From NCBI GenBank assembly GCA_905221605.1, contig CAJNDS010000876.1, positions 1 to 55,895 of the forward strand: DNA of 55,895 nt. Direction: 5' to 3'. The stretch comes from Symbiodinium natans (lineage: Eukaryota; Sar; Dinophyceae; Suessiales; Symbiodiniaceae). The notes under the pieces were generated by a model, which worked only from the letters and a program-made list of their open reading frames with translations, did no database searches and was not told where the DNA came from. The position numbers and the translations under genes were made by a program. This document shows positions 31,601-45,330 of the stretch, in pieces. The stretch's first letter is position 1. Each line of letters begins with the position of its first letter.

Positions 31601-32580
31601 TCAAACTTGACATGAACTTGTTTCTTGGACCGCTCCGCTCGCGTTTTCTTCAGTTGTTGAAGTACGTGTCTTGATCGTCATCCTTGCCGTCCTTCACCAG
31701 CGTCACTGCAAGATGATGTCGCTGACGTAGCTTGACAGCCTGGTCAAAGGTGCATGGCGATGGGTACAAACCAGCTCTTGCAGTCCCTCAATGCTTACTG
31801 CCTAGGTGAGAAGCCTCAGATATATCTTGGAAAGGGAGTTGAAGACGGATGGACTGTGTTTCATTGTCTTGCCAAGGTGTTCTCCTTTCCGAGACTCACA
31901 GCGGGTGGGCAGCCGTTTGTTGCATGGCCGTGACTTGACCTTGCACTAGGATGTCTCAAAATCTTCGCTCTTGGTGTCTCTACATATCTCTTTCGCTCAA
32001 TGCTCGCAATTTGTGGCATGGCATATGCCTCTACTTTGCACGGCTGCTTCGCAGTGTTTATTGTAAGAGAATATCGGCAGCCCCCTTGTAAGCTCAGGTG
32101 TTCAGCTCCGTGTCCTGGCTTATCGTCAGGCCTCTAGTGCTGAATGCGCTGCGTTGATGCGTAATGTGCAGACCCACCAAAGCCACTCTTTCCCAAAGTC
32201 TTCGATGCTTTGAACAGCCTGGCAGATTGGACGTCCTCATCAGCTGGAGGTTGCTGATGGTGGCGTTGGTCTGCCAGACATGGTTTCGCACGAAGTTCGT
32301 GCTGCCGCCGTGGCGCGAACGCTGAGTGCTGACAACTACTGACAGTCTCAGGTGTCATGTCTCCATGCTGTATTGTATTAAGTGTTTGCACACACGTTGC
32401 ATGTCTGCTGGCCGCTCAATGACTCAACGACGGAAAGGGGGATAGTTGTGCTGGGAAGACGATGGCCCTCGACAGCAATGCTGAGAGGCGATGTGGAGCG
32501 TGAAAGCTGACTTGGAAATCTTATCAGGGAATTGAATGGCTGATGCCGCTACCGCGGCTTGAGTTGTACGAGTTGTACGG
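31601..32580. other. No gene seen
   Basis: Short frames only on both strands, without motifs. Confidence 0.5.
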
Positions 32581-32583
32581 AAT

Positions 32584-32765
32584 TCCTGCGCGATTCAGCT
32601 GGAAGATTTAGGAAACTATGCGATTCAGGAAGCTGGCTTCACGCGGTTCAAGAAGCCACGCGATTCAGGAAACCGGTTTCTGCGAGGCAAGAAACCACGC
32701 GATTCAGAAAACCACGCCGTTCAACCAGGGAACCAGGAGCCATTCAAAGCCACGTGATTCAGGTG
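32584..32765. repeat. Minisatellite with CACGCGATTCAGGAAAC core
   Basis: About seven decayed copies of GCGATTCAGGAA with spacing 20-30 bp. At 32783-32815 the complementary wording (CGCGGTTTCCTG) appears, so the cluster could fold back on itself. Confidence 0.8.
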
Positions 32766-35700
32766 TGGTGGGGGCCCCCGAAGCCGCAGTTTCCGAATCC
32801 GCGGTTTCCTGTTCCCAAATCCGTGCTTTGAGGACTCATGAACCCAGTGCCATGGGCAGCTGTAGCCGATGCTTGGTCGGTTAAGGTCATAAGGCTCGGT
32901 TCATGTCTTTTAGGCCCCTGCCATTGGTGCTCAAGTCAGAATTCTGAACAGCTGGGTGTGCCATCCAGAATCTGCGACCTCGAAGCTGAGACTAAGGCAA
33001 GGTCAGACTATGATGTTTGCGGATGTTTGCGGAATGGTTGTCCGTTCATGCTGATGGCATTGCGGAAGTTGCTACAAAGGGGCAGTTTTGGGCCTCAGGC
33101 TTCTTACAACCCGATCTGCGGTGTATGACTCAGGAAATGTCAAACCCATCTTCCGATCCAATTCTGACGCCTGTGGTTGCGCTGTCGGGTTTGTGCTTGC
33201 CTGCTCGTGCCAGTCGTCGGTTGTATGTTGAGCTAGTCCAAAGAAGAACTCCCATGAGCCATCGACTGAGATGCTCAGTGTAGTTCTTTGGGCTGCCGTA
33301 GCGCGCGTCGCGCTTTGTCGCAAAACGACGGATGCATCCCAGCCGTAGCCCATGCTCTTAGTTCGGTGCGGCGCTTGTCAAGAAATCGTGAAGACTGGCA
33401 ATCCGCATAAGAATCATCAACTGCACTGGGGCTTTGTCGCATGGGATGGAAGAAACGGAATGCAAACTCACACAAGGTGCAACGACGCAAGACTGGTGCC
33501 GATAGGTTTCGAATTGCAACAGTGTGCCCAGAATTTGATGCAGGCCGGGAAGAATCCTTGCGATAGTGGTTGTACCTGAACACTAGCGGTTGAGCTTTGG
33601 GCGGCGCCGCAAGAATGCTGCGAGTGACATTCAGAAAACATTTAGCGAACAAGGGGTGCAACTAGCTGATGCAACTTACCTTGCCAGGCCCTTCAGTCCG
33701 AACCACAGTTCTGTGTCTGCAGCACTCGAAGCAATCAAGTTTGAAACCCTTTGATGGGCAGTTGCATCAGCTCCTGGCAAAGCATTTCACGAATACCAGT
33801 GAGGTTGGGGACTCCGTTGTTGACACTTTGCTGCCTTGCGGCCTCCATCCTGTTCACTGGCGTCCTATCCGTGCGCGAACTCAGTGATCCGGTTCCATGG
33901 GGTGAACATCAGCACTGCTTTCTCAGCTGCATGACCCCAATTCCTTGACAGCAATCGACTTTTAAACAGTGCTTCTCCTGCAGCTCATCCGCGCCCTTGT
34001 GCCCGTCATCTTTGCTGGGATCTCAGCGACCGTGGCGTGCGGAAGAGTTAGTCAGGTTGAAAGGTTCGTCACGTCTCGCGAAGAGCTTTGTTCTAGAAAT
34101 TGCCGGCAGGTTCTGCATCTGGCCTGGATGGTTTGCTGCCTGCGACTGGCAACAGCTCAGTCCTTAGCGTAAGGTCTAGTACATGTTCCAGGTCGACCAC
34201 GTGATGTGAAGTGCAGCCAGCACGAGTGTCGCAGATTGTGCTTCGTTGACCCATCCTCGACCAGGGGCACGGTGACAAAGTCTCACTGCCAGGGAAGGCC
34301 ACTCCGCACGATGTAAGCCATGCAAGCTGTGTGCTCGGCATGCTGCATTGAGGCTGCGACCTTATCTTGCGGGATGTTTGCTGACCTGGGTGAGCTTAGC
34401 AGGGAGAGGTAGTTGTACGAAGCATAGGCTTTGCGTTCTGTATTCCCCCCCCCCTCTGTGGAGCCTGCGCAGTTCCGTGGTGTGCTCTACTTGGACGTCT
34501 TTGGCTGGCTGTCTCCAGAGGCCAGGCATCCAGGAATTTTTGGCATCCTGGCATGTTTGTGTGCCCAATTGGGGCAGCGCAACCTTTCAGGTCACTCGCG
34601 GTTACATGCATTTGCGCTTGCTCGTTTGGCATTCAAGGAGAGAAGCGGGCCTTGTCGTTTGCTTCATCCATCTGCACAGGCAGAGAGTCCTCGTGCCCCG
34701 CGAAGACGCGAGGCAAGCTTCCAGGATCTGTTCGAGGTTCCATAGTTGCGAACATTCGCCGCAAAACGAGCTCGAATCCACGTGAAAGAAGCTTGGTGCG
34801 TTGTGGTGGCCTTTCTAAGCTGTGCAGTGAACTGGTGAACTGGCAAAGTGTACATCATAGAGGCCGAAATCGGAGAGAGGTCCACGAGTCTTGGGTGAGG
34901 GTTCCTCAACTCCAGGGATACGGTGGTGGCAATGACGATGGAAGTTGCAGCAGAGGTAGGCTGCTAGAGGCAAAGCCTATGGGGAGGTTTGTGGACCTTC
35001 ATGTTGCCGCAGGATCTGTGAGTACTCTGTTTTGGGCATTTGCAAAGCCAGAGGTATGGTACTCCTGCTGTAGCAATGAATGCATGCGGCTGGCCATTAA
35101 GACATGTAAGCTCGTTCAAGCATATCTCGTTTTTTATGAATAAATATAAAAACCTACAAATACATACATAAGTAGAAACTTATCAATATAATAACATATA
35201 CATATACAAATGTGATCGAGATGTGCGTGGTCGACCCTTTCGTTTCGATAATAGTGCGTGGGCTTGTAAGAAGGCGCCGGCCCCAACAGAACAGCCGCCA
35301 GAAGACGAGGCCAACGTCCCGTCTCAAAGCGGATGGCGCTCGTGTAGTCTTTGTGTGTGTGTGTAAGCGGTGGAAGAACAGAGGAGGGAGCACGGAACAG
35401 AGGAGGGATCATAGCAAAGCAGGACTCAGAGACATGAGGCAGAGATGCTGTTCAATGCTGTTTCTTCGAAGGCCCCAAGTTCTTTCCAGCCACTTCCCGC
35501 CATGTACATGACGCTTGCGGAGCTCTGCATGCGTCAGAGGGTGACTTGGACGTCAATGACCTTGGCAGTTTTCATGCCCCAGGAAAGGTGCATGCAGCGC
35601 ACGAACTCTGTACCCCTTTGTCTTCAAGTCTTCAACCAGGAGAACCGATGTGTTCATTTTGAATACTTTCCAATCTCATTCCAGGCTGGACTTGCCTTGC

Positions 35701-38279
35701 AGCTGGAGAAGTGGGAAAATCCTCGAGTGGCAAGCGTTCTCAACGTGCCTTGCACCAGGTTTCAGTAGACCCACAGACAAGCATCAACAGGTCATTTGAC
35801 CGTCGTGCGTCGTATTTACTTGGCATGTGGCACAATGCAACAGGTATGTCCCAACTAGGACCTAGAACCCTAGAAAAGATAGAAGTGAGGCAGTAAAAGG
35901 ATTAGTTGATGATAAATCAAAAGTACAAAAAAGACCTCTATGAGGTCCAGGCTTTGCAAACGGGACTTGTGCAAGCAGTCTGTTGTGCTTGCCACCTGAG
36001 TTGTAGAGAACAAGGGACGTGCCCTGAATCCGAAATGGCCAGGACGAAAGTTGGCTGGAAGAAGTTGCAAAGCAGAGGCTTGTCTGCGCTCCACAGAGAT
36101 CCATTTCGTCGGCAGCAGCTCTTCTGACTACGTTGATCGTGTCCATCACTGTCCCCTGCAAAAACACTGAGCGAGCACACATGGTCGCAGGTAGCAGTGG
36201 TGATAGACAGCATGACAAGCCCAAGCAAGATAAACTGGCAAGACCTTGCAGGCAAAATGAAGGTCTGAAAAACGGTCCCGGGGGGTCGGGCTCGGGAGTT
36301 TTATACCCCAGCCAGAAGCCCATGTCAAGTCTCTGATCCTTTGTCGTGTCCATGGTGGTTTTTTCCTTTACCAGGCGCCGTTTCGAAGAAGTGGAGGAGG
36401 CAGCAGCCGAGCATCTGAATGGAAGAGAAAAGCCGAAAGCACTCTGGCATCACCTTTCCGCCCTCTCCTTCCCACCACTTCCCCCTACTCGACTGCTCCC
36501 GGTATCGTATCCACTGCAGCAACCTCCCCGCACCTTTCATTACCTTTCCCTTCAACTCTAAAGCCCCAAGCGTTGCAGTGCTGACTACAGTGCTGCATGG
36601 GGGAGGCTAAATGAACATCAAGTCTTGGTAATTGTGACGGAAAGTTAAAAGGCTGAACACCTTAACTCCAGAGCCCAAATTCGGAACGATGAAGCCCTCA
36701 ACCCTCATCTCAACCCAACCCTTCGCCCCTGAAGCCCAGTCTAAGGGCTAACTCCCAAAACTCTGAACCGGGAGCCGGGCAGTCCTGCAGGAGCTGCGAA
36801 CCACTTTGCAGCGAGCCCGAGAGCAGCCACAGCAGGAGCGCCTATCCGAATCTTTTTGCCAGCTTCCGTGTGGTCACCGCCAGAGAACAAACTTGTCAAC
36901 GGTTGAACCAAATTCAAGTGGATCATGCAGAGGATGCAGATGCAACTCCGAGGGTCTGATGCTCGATGTCGGAGCGATGCTGCACGCGCTTGTCTCTCCC
37001 AGCACTCATGCTTACAGTATCTAGAATGGGCTCAGCGACTACATGTTAAGAGTGCTACGAAGTGCTCTGATGAAGCACCCCTCTCGGGGGGAAGCTTCTT
37101 GTTTTTTTGCCGCTGCTGTGATAGCTTGGCTCCAAATCCCTGGCGCCATGTGGCGGTCCTGTGGGCTCAAGGCAGCGTCCCTTGAATAGCAACGCCCTTC
37201 ACTGAAGCCCTGCATGACTCTGCGGACGTTGACAGGTCGCCAGTCGACCATAGCGATGCTCCAGGCCGAGGAGAAGACCTCCGTGCGGCCCACAGAATCT
37301 GCGCAGCGAAGCCTGCCCATCATTAACCATGGCTTCGGGCGCTCCGTTGTGTTGCTGCGATGTCACTGAAAGGTGATACTGTGATACTCAGCCATCAAGA
37401 GCTCAGGTTTGGTACCGAACCTACGCCGAGCCCTCACTTGTTCTTAGGTGTATTTGTCGATGAGAGCTCGCAGACATCTCCATGCAGATAACTCACGCGT
37501 CTGCAGTGCTTCCTGCAGCTGCCAAAGTAGAGTCTGTTGCACTTGCAATGTGCGAGATGCATCCGCCTGGCAAGGTTTTGTTCATTCTGCTACTGGTCTG
37601 TGATGCCGTCAACAATTTGCTGTGATGGGGGGTGTTCTGTGACTATACGGTTCCTGTAAAAGCTTTCCGAGGAGGACCACCTGCAACATTTGTTGCCAGG
37701 CATCAGCAATCTCGCGACTCGCTACCAGCCGAGCTGCTTGGTCCAAGCTTTTCACAGCATGGCCCTTGCATCTTGCGCAAGACTTGTGCACCTCTGTCAC
37801 GTCATTCGCGGACGCATGTGCTTGCCATCCTTGTCCTTGCTCTTGTTTGGGGACGCTTTGGTGGGCTCCCGTGCTCATGTTGATCGCATTCCCATCGCCA
37901 GTTTTCATGGAATCCGTGTTAGCTGGAGACTGTGACACGCAGCATGATTTCTCTCCTAGGTTTCCTGATTACAATTCCAGTTCTGGAATGCGAAGAAGTC
38001 TGTAAAGGCTGGGGATGCAGTTTCAAGATTGCAGACGCAGACGTGCTTCAAGCCTGACTGCTAGTGCCAAGCTGATAGACATGGAATCATGCGGCATCCT
38101 GCTTCGCCGTTGGTTTCAGGAATCGAAATCACCAGCGCGAGCCTCAAGGGTGCTTGTCACACGGCACGGCTGGGTGTTTTTTGCGCAGAATTCTTCTTAT
38201 TCACTCCCTGCCCTCGCTCCTTGTTCTAGGTTCTGATTATCGTTCCTTGTTTTTGTTGATGTGTGGTTTCACTCAGACC
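32766..38279. other. Mostly non-coding, no gene recognised
   Basis: Scattered open frames under 200 codons on both strands, none with a recognised domain. At 33981-34047 a hydrophobic stretch (LIRALVPVIFAGISATVACG) follows a CTGCAG acceptor and could be a membrane exon. At about 34985-35020 a + frame reads MGRFVDLHVAAGSVS. Confidence 0.3.
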
Positions 38280-38420
38280 CATAGCCATACCCACACCCGC
38301 ACTTCCATCCACATCACCCACAGCATCCATGCCACCACCCATGCCACCACCCATGCCACCACCCACCCACACCACCAGGACAGCGCCACTCGACACAACC
38401 AGCCACACTACCGACACCAC
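38280..38420. repeat. CCATGCCACCAC minisatellite
   Basis: Twelve-bp units CCATGCCACCAC in tandem within a C/A-rich stretch. Frames here are compositional. Confidence 0.85.
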
Positions 38421-39073
38421 CCGAACCATTCACACCCCCCACACACCAATGCAGTCGTTGATGAGAAGGTCTTTGACCCTTGGGAAGAGGCTTTTGGGCG
38501 GCTTTGTTATGAGAGTGGTATATGTACGACGACCACCCCCGACAGTTTATCATGCAGCCACCCGGAGCTCAGGGTTGCCATTGTTGGAGGCCGATAGCCC
38601 GGGCACCCAACCCTGAGTTGGCCTCAGCGGGCCACCCCTGCAAAATTATGCGTCGTTGCTGAGTAGTGATAGAAACCTTGTGACAACCTTAGTGGCGGTT
38701 TGTCACCCTCAATCTCGGTTGTGCTTTCAGTCCTGGGTTCTGCTCCGGTTGATCTTTCTGTGTGAAAACTGCGTGACATCGCATACACAGCGGCGAAAGA
38801 AAAAGTCTACGGTTGATTTGCAAAGCTCTGACACATGCAGACAGTGCTCCCGACACGGAATCGGTTTCTGTCAGTTTCTGTCCGTCAGGCCTGTTTCGCT
38901 GTGTGTCGCTTTCTGTCAGTCCCTCTCTCTCTCCAGGCTCTCCCCCTTCCCCTGTGCTGCGCAGCTACCCACGCCTTGCTCTGAGACCCAACGTGTCAGT
39001 GGAAGACACCGGACACTCTCATCACCACTTCGACGAGGCATCTGGGAGACTTAAGAATCCTAGCGCAGACGCC

Positions 39074-39157
39074 TACCCTAAGCCCTAAGCCCTAAACCCT
39101 AAACCCTAAACCCTAAACCCTAAACCCTAAACCCTAAACCCTAAACCCTAAACCCTA
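39074..39157. repeat. Interstitial CCCTAAA array
   Basis: About twelve nearly perfect CCCTAAA units, C-rich strand on +. Confidence 0.95.
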
Positions 39158-41796
39158 ATGTGATAGTACCCCTTATTATCATCCCTCTTAAGGAGCTGCA
39201 AGGGTCATTTGTGGGTCCCCAGCCTGTGCAGGGAAGAGCAATGCCGAGCATGCAGACAGCAGCCGGCCATGCCTCCACTGATCTGGGAAGGCCCCATGAG
39301 AGTCGCCGTCACACATGGGGGGGGGGGGGGGAGTTTCCTATAATAAAGGCGGCACCCTTTAAGAAGGGATCCCACTTTAAGGGACCCTAGTTTAGAGAAG
39401 TACCCACATGTAGGGCATGTAGGGCAGCAGGTGTTCCAGACTGTGCAGCTGAAGGTGCTATGCCGAGGGAGCCGCCATCATCAGAGCTGCCTCCAATCGA
39501 CAAGGAGGCGCAACTGGGCGCCTAGCTAGAGCGTGGCCTTGGCCTCCGGAAAAAGCCTCCGGATTGCATCTTTGACTCTGTCGAGGCCATGGTTCTGCAG
39601 GTTGATCAAAAAAAGCTGCCGGTGCTGGGCTTACAGAGCATGGCATGAGAAGTAGGGAGGAGAACGCTGCAGAGCAAGCCGATTTCTGGCTTCACAAGGT
39701 CCGAAGGATTGGACAAGGCAAGGCGCTGCAGACGGAGCGCATGCCGCAACAGGCTGCGGCAAGGGGGAGGTCGGGGAGGTTCCGGGTCCTTGTCGCTGTC
39801 ATCCTCGGTCGGGCATTCCCATGCCATCCCAGACTCATCAAGACTGCATGGAGTAACGCTTGGAGTAACGCTTCGGGCACGCTCTGTTGCTGTGTGCAAT
39901 CTGGCACCACCAAGAGAAAGTACTATGCACAAGACTTCTCTCGACAGGAACGGCGGGTAGATGATGCACCTGGGCAAGACAGCAAGTTCTTGTTTCACTG
40001 TGCTCGTAACTTGCGGTTCGAACTTTCTTTAGACTGCAATGGATGCACGTTTTCAAGCACGGGCAGGGAGAACCAATTTGGACCGATTTCCTACATGACA
40101 TGCTGAGAATTGCTTCCTAAGTCCAGGGAGGGCTCGAAGCGGGCCCTACTGTGCTCTAATGTTCGGAGTTCCTCTCGCACGACTGACTTGTGGCTGACTT
40201 GCTGTACCTCAGACGCGCCACATCGACACCCTCAGCGGCTTCTACAACATGGCAGACGGAGCCTGTGTGGGACCTTGATCAACATTTCACGGGGAGCAGT
40301 CAGCTGTTGTGCCGTGTGGGTGAGAATTTTTCTCTTATGATGCCCATGAGGATTGCCACTCAAATCTCAGAAGCGCCAATGTGAGGTTTGTGGTATTGGC
40401 AATATGGCCTTCTCATCGGCTATGGCTTTGCCTTGGTCTACGCGGACACGCGCCCAGCTTTTTTCGAATCACTTCAAGTCCCTGAAAGACGGTGCATGGA
40501 GGCAAGTGTCGTATCAGCCCCAACTTGGGGGCAGTAGTGCTCCAAGGCAGGCAGCCTTCCAGCAGGTCTGCTGTGCGCGCGCTGCTCAGCTTCGGAAACC
40601 ATCCTCGACAGAGACTAAACTGTGAGTTTGCATGGCTGTGCCATGGCTGTGCCTTGATGGCTCAGTCAAAAATATCTTGCTTGTATGGGGCTGTGGATGT
40701 ACTCCTGAAAGCGAGCCACTAAACACTCTTTTGCCGTGGCTGTTTCATACAGGTATGTACTCTTGTCAAAACTAGTCGAAATCATGCCCTATTGGGCAAG
40801 AAATGTCTCATCACCAAGTATGTGGGCATCCGCAGAAGCACTTTTTGCCAGCAGCATGAACCAACATTGCATAGTCCATGTTTGTTCCTTGCTTGGGACG
40901 GTCGGGGACTGGGCGGATGTCGGGAGTGTTGAGTCATGATTTGGTTGGCAGGGGCGGGTTTCTGGCCAGCGACTTTCTTAAAACCCCTCCCAAGAAAAGT
41001 CGACACTGTGCCCAACTGTCATCTGCAGGACCGCTATCGCCGCAGCGGGATTCTGGCCTTGTCCCTGTTTGTGTGGTCCATCTGCACGTCAATGCAGGCC
41101 GGTTTAAGCAGAACGGGTGTTTGGAAAAGGTGTGATCTCCAGGACGAGTCTCTGTTTGAGAGGCACTTGCCAAGAAGATCTGGCTGCTGCTAGTGTGGCG
41201 GGCGTTGGTCGGCCTCTCCCAGGCAGGTGGAGTGTCAGTGGTGATCTGCGAACACATTGTGAACGTCAGTGCGCTTGGGCTGCATGTCGAGCCTGGTGGA
41301 AGCTTACATTCGACACTTCCATTGCGGCAAGCATATGTGACGTGTGAAGCAGACTTGTTGCAGGGCTTCGGCTATGCCGCATCGAACTCGCTTCTTGGAT
41401 GCATGCACGTCTTACCCTGACTCCTCTAGCATTGCCACTTGCCATTTTCTTTGGTTTGAAGTCAAGAGGCTACTGCCGCTACTGCAAGGCACAGTTTAGC
41501 TCTCCATTTGCATCGCTACTTGGTCCCGCTATCAGGCTCCTGCTGGATTACTTTGCGAGTGGGCAGCTCAGGAAAGGGGGGAGAGAGGCTCAGAGAGAGG
41601 CGTATTACTACTACCTACTATTCTTTTGATGATATATGAGTATTCTTATGAGTATGTTATTATTACTATTATGATGCTTAGGAGGGAGTATCGGCTCCAC
41701 TAGAAGGGCTCAGTTATTGACTTGGGGTGTTCAGGCCAGTGATCGGACATTGAGCCTAAGAAGCGTCAACATTCGGAAAGTCATACGTGCTAGTAG
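39158..41796. other. No gene recognised; possible exons at 41028-41120 and 41228-41390
   Basis: After CATCTGCAG (ends 41029) a frame reads RYRRSGILALSLFVWSICTS, possibly a membrane segment. At 41228-41390 another reads GLHVEPGGSLHSTLPLRQAY. Neither matches a known family. A G tract lies at 39318-39332. Confidence 0.3.
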
Positions 41797-42444
41797 ATGA
41801 TGGCTTCGTGGAGCTTGGACATTCCAGAAGATGAGGCAACCGAGGACAGTCAATCGAGCTTTCCATCGGCAGTGGTGGTAGAGACAGCTGCAAAGAAGCC
41901 GAGGGCGAGTTCTCCCCTGACTTTGACGCCCGAGCCGTCCACAGGGACTTTGCAGAGACGACTCCAGGCTGCGCTCGCGGAAGCTCCGGCATGCAGTGAC
42001 CCGTACATGCTGGAGGCGGTCCAGCCGTTGAGCAAGAGGCTGGACCAAGTGATGATGGCGAGGCAGGCAGCAGCAAAGAAGATGAAGGAAGCTGAGACGG
42101 CATCCACCCTAGAGGCAGAAAGTGCTGGACCACTGGTTCCAGTGGAGGAGGAGCACCTCACCATAGGAACCCCGCTGGTGGAACTGGATGAGCAGCTGCA
42201 GGCAAGGCTCTTGTCGATCTACCTCTTGTATATGGACGTGCCGTGCGACGATAAGGAGGTCAGAGGCGTCTTCAGTCAGCCCCTAGCGCCCTTAGCCGCC
42301 CAAGAAATGCACGCCTACCAAGACCTCTACTGGAGACCAGACGCAAGACTGAGGGCCGGAGATCCTACGAGGGAACCGGCGTCTGGCTGGCAAGGCTGGA
42401 CACGCCGCCTCTTCTGCGGCCTTGCACCGACTTCAGCCTTCTGA
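41797..42444 (+). CDS. Hypothetical protein, 215 codons
   Basis: ATG at 41797 (a second ATG follows at 41800) directly follows GCTAGTAG, which could be a splice acceptor; stop at 42442. The N-terminal third is acidic then Ser/Thr/Pro-rich. Residues about 65-110 (MLEAVQPLSKRLDQVMMARQ onward) could form a coiled coil. The C-terminal part has aromatic and acidic residues. No domain is recognised. Some minus frames are also open, so this is a candidate only. The GTCGAC repeat cluster starts 170 bp downstream. Confidence 0.45.
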   Translation: MMASWSLDIPEDEATEDSQSSFPSAVVVETAAKKPRASSPLTLTPEPSTGTLQRRLQAALAEAPACSDPYMLEAVQPLSKRLDQVMMARQAAAKKMKEAETASTLEAESAGPLVPVEEEHLTIGTPLVELDEQLQARLLSIYLLYMDVPCDDKEVRGVFSQPLAPLAAQEMHAYQDLYWRPDARLRAGDPTREPASGWQGWTRRLFCGLAPTSAF

Positions 42445-42611
42445 CCACCGTGCCGGTAGGTGCTCCTTTGCACACTTCGGAGCCATGCCTGCGAGCAGAC
42501 CGAACTGCCACAACCAGTGGCAGTGGCAAGGTGCTCAAGAAGCCCAGCTGCAGAAGGCCAGGAACTGCTCTCGCGTCTCCTTTGCTTTTACATGTTTTTT
42601 CCTGTCCTTTC

Positions 42612-43075
42612 GGAGGCGTCGAACTAGAACCAGAGGCGTCGACCCCACAGCTGTAGACCTCTTGCCTCACAGGCGTCGAGCCCCCCCACCCTACCACAGG
42701 CGTCGAGCCCCAGAGGAGTCGACCCTTAAGAGTGTAGGAAGCACATCGCCGTTGACCCAGAGGAGTCGACTTTATAGGGTTAATGGGTTCATAGAATTTT
42801 GTATGCGGTCGAGGCCCGCTCCGGGCGTTCCGTCCGCCTCTGCTCGGGCGTCCCATCGCCTCTGCTATTCCGCCTGAAGAGACTGATACAGAGCGGAGGG
42901 AAGCGACTCAGGAGAAGTCGCTTCAGGTCTTGTCTCACAGGCGTCGAACCCCGCAGAAGTCGACCCCGCCACAGGCGTCGAACCCCACAGAAGGTCGACC
43001 CCCGCCACAGGCGTGACCCAGGGCCCACAGAACTCGACCCCTCCCGCCGCAGGCGTTGACCCCCAGAGGCATCAA
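42612..43075. repeat. Clustered GAGGCGTCGACCCC repeats
   Basis: About 14 copies of a word like CAGAGGCGTCGACCCC (variants AGGCGTCGAACCCC, GAGGAGTCGACCC) occur in two subclusters, about 42612-42775 and 42935-43075, with irregular spacing. Many contain the palindrome GTCGAC. Confidence 0.85.
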
Positions 43076-43130
43076 TCCGCTTGGATGTACCCTAATCTAG
43101 GCACGGCAGGAACGAAAACGACACGGCACC

Positions 43131-43842
43131 TTGGCGGGAGAGATTCTCGTCAAGCATAACACGCTGGTCACTGAAGGCGGGCTCGTGAAACGAATGCTGC
43201 TCAATCATGAAGGCGACTGGCGGTACGACTTACCTGCTGAGGCATGTATTCAGTTGTCTCACTTCGGACCAGCCCACCGTACGTTCCGGCAGGGAGCTTT
43301 CGACAGATCGTGGAGACCAAGTGGCGCGAGTCCCGGCGTCTCAGCTCCTACCAACCAGGCACATTATGTGGCGCTGGTTCAAGAATTATTCGTTGGAGTG
43401 GCAAGGCATCCAATTGGCAGAACGCACCCATCAGTCTCAGCTTCGGACGACGTGCCGCCGCTATGCCCAGCTCTCAGCGCTGCCGACGCGCATGAGTCGG
43501 CTACCGCTTGTGGTCTTGTGTGGGTCGGTGGCCCAGGCGAAGGTTCTGGAGAGTTTCGTGCGCCTGTATATGAGGGTGTACGAGAGGGAAATGTGGATGA
43601 ACGTTGAGGGCTCGGGGGAATGCTACTCCTTGATGGGGCCAGGACGTGATCTACGAGCAGGGTCTTTGCTTCGAGCCCGTTGTAGCACAGCTCAACGCGG
43701 GAATATCGGTGATGGAGAAAACGCGCGGTCTCCTGGACTCCTGGAAACGATCGCTCGCGTGCTCAGCAGTCAAGGAGGAAATGGAAACTCAGATGTCACA
43801 GGCCTTGTGAACGTAGGCCTCTTGCGCAGGTTACAGAAATAG
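43131..43842 (+). other. GC-rich stretch open in several frames
   Basis: Three + frames are open at once (43131-43607, 43207-43842, 43244-43495). None carries a recognised domain, so I cannot choose a coding frame. It may be part of the same element as the 215-codon frame upstream. Confidence 0.3.
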
Positions 43843-45107
43843 AGCTACGCAGCCAGCTTAGGATGTGCTCAAGGCACCGAGCAGCAAGCCTTCTTTAGCT
43901 CCTGCGTGAGAGCGGCCGCAGCACACGCGTGCTAAAACAAGAGCTCGACAGAATTGCCTGAGTTCGGAAGCCACGCCGTTGCTGTGTTGCAAGGAAGAGA
44001 CTCCAGTGAAGCTTCGTTTTTGAGGGAAAATTGGGTGGAGAAACTGAGATAGCATTTTTTGCTGAAGCTCCTCATGTGCAGGAGAGAGCAGGACATTCTT
44101 GGGTGTCCGCCAAGGCAACGAAGAAGCAACGCGACGTGGCCTGGGCCCTTTTACAATGGTTGGCCAGGGCCTAAGTGTTATGGCCTGCACCCAAAGTGGC
44201 CCAATCTGCCCTTTTGCTCCCCTCGCACATGTCTTCTGTTCTCTGAGAGAACAGTGTGCAGACAGAAAAGGCCTGTCATGCCCAGGTTCGTAGATCTCGC
44301 AAGAGCAAAAATCTCATGAGCGGACCTGAGGCCGCAGCTCGGTGTGGGCTGGCTTCCTTTAGCCTCCTGGATAGTTTGAGTTGTCGGTGCTTCTTTGCTT
44401 ATAGTTGATTCTGTCGTGGAGTCAAGCCGACCTCGGGAAAGATGCTCCGTTAAGCTGCGGAAGTGAGCAAAGAGCCAAGGCATCGTGTTTGCGGAGGGCC
44501 TAGGATGGAGATGGATCGTGCTTCTGAATGGTGGCTTTGCTTCATCATGCAGCGCTTTGTAGCTAGTGGATTCTTGAGACTCCTGAGACACATGATCGGT
44601 GGAGTGTTTGTGCACAATCCTGCGGTAGTCGAGGATGACATGTGCTTCTTTGGGTGTTTCCCCTCTATTCTTGTCGTCTCTTGCCTTTCCTTTCGGCCCT
44701 TGTACTCTGAATGCAGTTCTCTGCGTGATTCGGCCTTGGTGTTGCCCCCCGTCCAAGGCGGTCTGGGTGTCCTACTCTCAGGTGTTTGCTGGGCCACGGT
44801 CAAGGACCGGCCAGGGACATGATCTCCCCATCTGTGTGTGGAAGTCGAATCAAATGTTGGACAAATGCCGGAGGAGCCAGCGGGACAGAGTGGTCAGCTC
44901 CCTGCTCCATGACGGTTGTCACTGAGGAGGCGGAAGCTCAAGTGCGTGAAATGAGTGACGCATGAATTACAATATGATATGAACGAGTGGGGGCCCCTGG
45001 TAATAGATGGAGAAAGTCCTAGACGAAAGAGGGAAGGGCCCCATGTTGACCGTAGATTTCCTGTCTTCCTTCACCAGTTCTTGCATTATTACGAAAAGAG
45101 TACTAAT
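43843..45107. other. No gene recognised
   Basis: Frames on both strands at 44178-44925 overlap without motifs. Confidence 0.4.
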
Positions 45108-45296
45108 TAATTGTAAACGCTTGCGCGCGCCGCCTCGGCAGCCGGGCCGGCCAGGACAGAAAAGGAGGAAAGAGGGTTCGCAAAAAAAGGGGAGGAAGGG
45201 GCAGCGAGGTCAAAGCGGGTAGGGGGTTGGGGGGGGGGGGGGTGGGGGGGGGGGGGGGGGTGGGGGGTGGGGGGGGGGGGGGTGAGGGGGGGGGGT

Positions 45297-45330
<34 letters not shown>

